26,688 nt of DNA from JANSWO01 sp964351875 (GTDB lineage: Bacteria > Pseudomonadota > Gammaproteobacteria > Pseudomonadales > Azotimanducaceae): positions 1 through 26,688 of the forward strand of contig CAYGQC010000037.1 of the NCBI GenBank assembly GCA_964351875.1, given 5' to 3'. Below, one piece after another: positions 23,908 to 26,688 of the stretch. How positions within the stretch are numbered: position 1 is the stretch's first letter; each line of letters starts with the position of its first letter. A model generated the notes under the pieces. It saw nothing but the letters and a program-made list of their open reading frames with translations, searched no databases and was not told the origin of the DNA. The translations under genes and the position numbers were made by a program.

Positions 23908-24426
23908 ATGACACACTTCAGCAAGGATTCTGTTCTGTGTTTTGCCCGTCGCGCAGCGATTGTTGCCGGCGTTGTCGCCGCTGCGGCTTTCGCCCCGGTG
24001 GCTGCTGCCGCGGTCGCGATGACCGATAGCGTTCAGAAGGTAGAGCGTTTTGTCGACGCTGATGGCCAGGTCAAGCGCCGGCTGGTGACAACCGACCAGG
24101 TTATTCCCGGCGACGAGCTTCGCTACACAATTGAATTTGCCAACGATGGCCGCGCCGCGATTGACGCGAGCAGCATCGTCATAACAAACCCGCTACCCAA
24201 AGACACTGTCTACATCGACGGCACAGCCTTCGGGTCGGGAACGCTCGTGGAGTATTCCGCCGACAATGGCGAGACCTTTGCTCCCGCGGCGGAGCTGATG
24301 GTCGAACGCGATGGCGTAACTGTACCGGCGTCGGCTTCGGACTACACAACGATTCGCTGGACGTTCGAACCGGTGCTGGAGCCGGGCGAGAACTCCAACG
24401 TTTCTTTCAACGTTCGCCTGCGCTAA
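23908..24426 (+). CDS. Exported single-domain DUF11-like protein 2
   Basis: Small exported protein of 172 aa with a strong ribosome site (AGGAG before the ATG at 23908). The signal peptide has a basic n-region with an RR pair at 14-15 and an Ala/Val-rich core ending near residues 33-37. The mature part is one DUF11-type domain: VIPGDELRYTIEFANDGRAA (65-84), VITNPLPKDTVYIDGTAFGS (91-110), VEYSADNGETF (114-124) and a closing WTFEPVLEPGENSNVSFNVR (151-170). That is the usual pattern of an N-terminal strand pair, a proline-rich middle and a C-terminal PGxxxxVxF strand. It lacks the TNTA/xGGVPQ opening of genes 1 and 3 and is much less acidic. Role unknown; a small partner, chaperone or cap for the larger neighbours is possible but is inference. 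Confidence 0.85.
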   Translation: MTHFSKDSVLCFARRAAIVAGVVAAAAFAPVAAAAVAMTDSVQKVERFVDADGQVKRRLVTTDQVIPGDELRYTIEFANDGRAAIDASSIVITNPLPKDTVYIDGTAFGSGTLVEYSADNGETFAPAAELMVERDGVTVPASASDYTTIRWTFEPVLEPGENSNVSFNVRLR

Positions 24427-24441
24427 CCGCGCAGGCGTTCC

Positions 24442-24471
24442 GGAGACGCCGCCGGTGAGCGGCGCTCCTTT
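24442..24471 (+). terminator. Terminator-like hairpin after surface gene 2
   Basis: GGAG-A-CGCCGC (24442-24452) pairs with GCGGCGCTCC (24459-24468) around the loop CGGTGA: ten G/C-rich pairs with one bulged A, followed by TTT. It begins 15 bases after the stop codon. The short T-run makes termination partial at best. Confidence 0.55.
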
Positions 24472-24477
24472 GGCCTA

Positions 24478-24550
24478 GACAGCCACTTCTTTCTGCGGTC
24501 ACTACCGGCTGCGCGCTTGCGTGCGGCCGGCTTTCCCGACCGCGGCTGTC
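24478..24550 (+). ncRNA. Candidate structured RNA, three stacked stems in leader of surface gene 3
   Basis: Nested pairing seen directly: GACAGCC (24478-24484) with GGCTGTC (24544-24550); inside it GCGGTC (24495-24500) with GACCGC (24538-24543), continuous on the 3' side but with a ten-base bulge on the 5' side; and inside that a hairpin 24505-24530 with ten pairs, two of them G-U, and loop GCTTGC. In all about 23 pairs in 73 bases. It lies after the terminator-like hairpin of gene 2 and 85 bases before the ATG of gene 3. I do not recognise a known riboswitch or ncRNA family. It could be a cis-acting leader, an mRNA processing site or a small RNA. Confidence 0.5.
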
Positions 24551-24635
24551 ACACGGATTGCCTCCGCGCTGCCTTTGCTGTCGCGGCGGTAGTGCTCCGG
24601 GGGATTGCAAATATGGATTGGTTGAGGAAAAAACC

Positions 24636-26033
24636 ATGCAGACTCTGAAACAGATAGGCCGGGGGGTGTTGGTAGTGATCGGTTCGCTGATTGCTTTCAA
24701 TGCGCTTGCGGCCGGCACCGACGCGGGCGTCAGCGTGACCAACAATGTCACGCTCGATTACTCGGTTAACGGGGGCAATCAGCCCCAGGTGACGACCAGC
24801 ACCAGCTTTGTCGTGGACAGCGCGCTATCGGTCCTGGTCAGCGCGAACGATACCGACCTCGTCAACGTGACTGCGGGCCAGACGTTCACCGGCAACACGG
24901 CGGTGCCGTCACTGTCTTTTACGGTCACCAATACATCGAACACGGCAACGAATGTGGTGCTCGGTGTGATCGACCAGAACGGCACTCCGGTAACCGGCTT
25001 CGCGACGACAGGCACTGGCTCCTTCGACGAGAGCAATCTCGTTCTGGCGCTGGACGACGGCATTGTTAACGGCGTTTACGACGACGGTAGCGACACGCTG
25101 CTTGTGTTGGATGCGAGCGGTGGCTACTTCGTACTGCCGGCGACGATGGCCGAAGATGCCAGCCAGACGGTTCTGGTGGTCATTGACGTACCAGCCGCGG
25201 CCGCCGCGGACGAACAGGCCACCTATACGCTGGTTGCAGCGCTTGCCGACGCAACGGATACGCCGCTGGCGTTGGATGAGAGCGGCAACATCGCACCGAA
25301 CTCAGGCGCGGTCGCGACCAACAATGCCGATGATACCGCCGTCAACCAGACGGTCTTCACCGACATTGCTACCACCGACGCCGAAGACGAGCGTTACGAT
25401 TTCTTTAACTCGACCACGATTCCCAACGGTGGTATCGCCGGTCTGGACACTGCGTCCAACGGCCAGCACTCGGACTCTTCGGGTTTCATCATCGCAACGG
25501 CAAACCTGCTGGTGGCGAAAGTGGTTGAAGTTCTATTCGATCCGATCAGCGGTAATCGCTATGACAACAACGGTGATCTCGCGCCCGGTACCAATGAGCC
25601 GAAAGCACTGCCTGGTTCGGTACTGATGTGGGTTATCGGCTTCAGTAACGAAGATCCGGTGTTCACGGCTGAGGCTGTGACTATTGGCGACAACATCGAA
25701 GACGGCGCAACCATCGCCGATAGCGAACCGACGGATGAAGGCAATCAGTCTGGCAGCGCAGTGAATGTGCCGGGTGAGGTTGTAGTCGATCTGGATACCG
25801 GAGTCGGTGTGTTGAATCGGACGTTCACGCTGCCCGCTATCACTGACCTCGATGACGTCTACGTCGAAAACTGTGCAGGCACCGCATCAGTCCAGGGCTA
25901 CGAAGCTCAGGTCGTGCTGGGTGGGCCGGATGGCAACGTTACGGCTGATGAGATCAGCGTGCTTGCCGGCGATTGCGCGCCTTCGGAAGACGGCTTCTTT
26001 GTCTACTTCACCACCGTGAACACGGCGAACTAG
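24636..26033 (+). CDS. Exported acidic DUF11-like surface protein 3
   Basis: Exported protein of 465 aa, function unknown. Signal peptide 1-25/26 (RGVLVVIGSLIAFNALA), then AGTDAGVSVTNNVTLDYSVN, clearly related to the mature start of surface protein 1 (VGTDAG, INNTAEASFSIGG). LSFTVTNTSNTATNVVLGV (93-111) matches the same strand pair. A second domain from about 292 has VVEVLFDPISGNRYDNNGD (296-314) and EPKALPGSVLMWVIGFSNED (321-340), the DPxNG...PKAxPGxxxxY pattern of DUF11 proteins. Two Cys (413, 447) lie near the C-terminus and could form a disulfide. The mature protein is extremely acidic, with only two Lys and three Arg, and rich in Asp, Thr, Asn, Val and Ala. The ATG at 24636 follows GAGGAA at good spacing; an upstream in-frame start at 24558 would spoil the signal peptide. 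Confidence 0.85.
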   Translation: MQTLKQIGRGVLVVIGSLIAFNALAAGTDAGVSVTNNVTLDYSVNGGNQPQVTTSTSFVVDSALSVLVSANDTDLVNVTAGQTFTGNTAVPSLSFTVTNTSNTATNVVLGVIDQNGTPVTGFATTGTGSFDESNLVLALDDGIVNGVYDDGSDTLLVLDASGGYFVLPATMAEDASQTVLVVIDVPAAAAADEQATYTLVAALADATDTPLALDESGNIAPNSGAVATNNADDTAVNQTVFTDIATTDAEDERYDFFNSTTIPNGGIAGLDTASNGQHSDSSGFIIATANLLVAKVVEVLFDPISGNRYDNNGDLAPGTNEPKALPGSVLMWVIGFSNEDPVFTAEAVTIGDNIEDGATIADSEPTDEGNQSGSAVNVPGEVVVDLDTGVGVLNRTFTLPAITDLDDVYVENCAGTASVQGYEAQVVLGGPDGNVTADEISVLAGDCAPSEDGFFVYFTTVNTAN

Positions 26034-26060
26034 CGACCGCTTGCCACGGCCGCAGCAGTG

Positions 26061-26688
26061 ATGGCGAACGCACACGCAAGCAAGAGCCGATTCGTCGGCT
26101 CGGTCGACGGGGTCGATTTCGATCGGGCTCGCCGGCGCGTTCCTGTTTCAACATCTTTGGCTGCCGGTCGTGTTGCTCCGTTCTTGAAGCGCTGCATAGG
26201 CAGCGCTTTTCTCGTTCTAACCTCGTCACTGTTCGCGCTCCACGCGCTTGCCGTGCCGCCAAACACAACGATTACTAACACCGCCGATGCGCAGTTCGCG
26301 ATCGATGGTGTGCCGTTTACGGTTTCCGACTCATTCTCTTTTGTCACGATTAACCGTGCTCCCACCGGTGTCACTCTGTCGAGTAGTACGGTTGAGGCCG
26401 GGGCTAGCGGCGGCCCTGTGGGCCTGCTCACCGCGCTGGATGACGACGTGGACGACGCTTTTGTGTTCACGGTGTCTGATCCGCGCTTCGAGGTGGTCGG
26501 TGACATCCTCAAGCTTCGCGATGGCGAAACGCTACCGCTGGGTGCTTCCGTTGACGTCACCATCACGGTCACCGATTTGGCTGGCGAGAGCGCGAGCGAC
26601 GTATTCACCATTGTTGCGACGCCTCCGGGCAGTGGCGGCAACACCAATGCGACGATTCGAGTGTTGCAGCTCGCGCCCACCGGCGGTT
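26061..26688 (+). CDS. Exported cadherin-like/DUF11-related surface protein 4, cut by window edge
   Basis: The frame is open to the window edge, with about 209 codons visible. Residues after the signal (AVPPNTTITNTADAQFAIDG, then VPFTVSDSFSFV) repeat the opening seen in proteins 1 and 3. The following part (LTALDDDVDDAFVFTVSDP, then RFEVVGDILKLRDGETL and VTITVTDLAGESASDVFTI) fits a cadherin-like repeat, suggesting a long adhesin-type protein. Two starts are possible. The ATG at 26061 gives an unusual 60-residue n-region before the signal core; the TTG at 26184 gives a textbook signal peptide (KRCIGSAFLVLTSSLFALHALA). Neither has a Shine-Dalgarno. A terminator-like hairpin lies within the signal-peptide codons. 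Function and anchoring cannot be told because the C-terminus is missing. Confidence 0.75.
   Translation, partial: MANAHASKSRFVGSVDGVDFDRARRRVPVSTSLAAGRVAPFLKRCIGSAFLVLTSSLFALHALAVPPNTTITNTADAQFAIDGVPFTVSDSFSFVTINRAPTGVTLSSSTVEAGASGGPVGLLTALDDDVDDAFVFTVSDPRFEVVGDILKLRDGETLPLGASVDVTITVTDLAGESASDVFTIVATPPGSGGNTNATIRVLQLAPTGG
26084..26101 (+). other. TTCG-loop hairpin
   Basis: GAGCCGA (26084-26090), TTCG (26091-26094) and TCGGCTC (26095-26101) form a perfect 7-bp stem with a TTCG tetraloop, 50 bases after the stop of surface gene 3. If the fourth gene starts at 26184 it is in an untranslated leader; if at 26061 it is inside codons. Confidence 0.45.
26187..26218 (+). terminator. Strong terminator-like hairpin overlapping start of surface gene 4
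   Basis: AAGCGCTGC (26187-26195) and GCAGCGCTT (26200-26208) are a perfect 9-bp stem with loop ATAG, followed by TTCTCGTTCT. This is the best intrinsic-terminator shape in the window. It is 153 bases after the stop of gene 3 but three bases after the candidate TTG start of gene 4, so it lies within that gene's signal-peptide codons. Confidence 0.6.

Noticed and set aside
25063..25626. 187-codon frame shifted inside surface gene 3
   Set aside because: It runs on the same strand within a gene whose signal peptide and DUF11 pattern are clear; the alternate product is Arg/Thr/Pro-rich shadow sequence.
1..26688. CRISPR arrays, tRNA/rRNA genes, insertion sequences, integrases, attachment-site repeats
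   Set aside because: No regularly spaced repeats, no cloverleaf or rRNA stretch, no transposase or integrase motif, and no flanking direct repeats were seen.

Overview
The window is a GC-rich, densely packed bacterial chromosome segment. Gene content points to a free-living, probably aquatic gammaproteobacterium: a tesA/ybbA/ybbP block, YaaA, TtcA, TrhO, BolA, a TorR-like response regulator and Gram-negative style signal peptides. I cannot place it more finely. I saw no rRNA, tRNA, CRISPR array, insertion sequence or phage gene.

Layout. (1) 1-1777, minus strand: a DUF1244 protein followed by an ABC-2 exporter (ATPase, then a permease cut by the window edge). (2) 1952-6643, household genes: a TerC-family membrane protein; a minus-strand pair yaaA and an ECHDC3-like crotonase; then, divergently, a PP2C phosphatase, a BolA protein and the tRNA hydroxylase TrhO. 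(3) 6714-11566, the conserved tesA | ybbA-ybbP arrangement: a secreted TesA-like SGNH esterase with a TetR regulator overlapping its stop codon, divergent from a YbbA/YbbP transporter whose genes also overlap. (4) 11852-15049: a two-TM PAS-GGDEF-EAL protein that looks like a c-di-GMP phosphodiesterase with a decayed GGDEF domain, then ttcA. (5) 15078-22076, minus strand: a TorR-like response regulator followed by a 2086-residue protein combining a Ser/Thr kinase, an AAA-type ATPase, a helical repeat region, GAF, PAS, histidine kinase, receiver and HPt domains. (6) 22658-26688, plus strand: four consecutive exported, very acidic DUF11/cadherin-like proteins, the last cut by the window edge.

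The most interesting part is the junction of regions 5 and 6. The two regulatory genes encode every residue of a His-Asp-His-Asp phosphorelay, plus a Ser/Thr kinase and an ATPase. They are separated by 581 bp from a divergently transcribed cluster of paralogous surface or exported proteins. The gaps inside that cluster hold strong inverted repeats: a large hairpin at 23824-23865, a terminator-like hairpin at 24442-24471, a three-tier stem at 24478-24550, a TTCG-loop hairpin at 26084-26101, and a terminator-like hairpin at 26187-26218 that lies inside the probable signal-peptide codons of the fourth gene. I infer, without proof, that the phosphorelay controls the surface cluster and that RNA structure sets the relative output of its genes.

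Other points: the crotonase lacks both catalytic glutamates of true enoyl-CoA hydratases; a PP2C phosphatase in the same window could be a counterpart of the Ser/Thr kinase domain; and many start codons are GTG or TTG with weak Shine-Dalgarno sequences.
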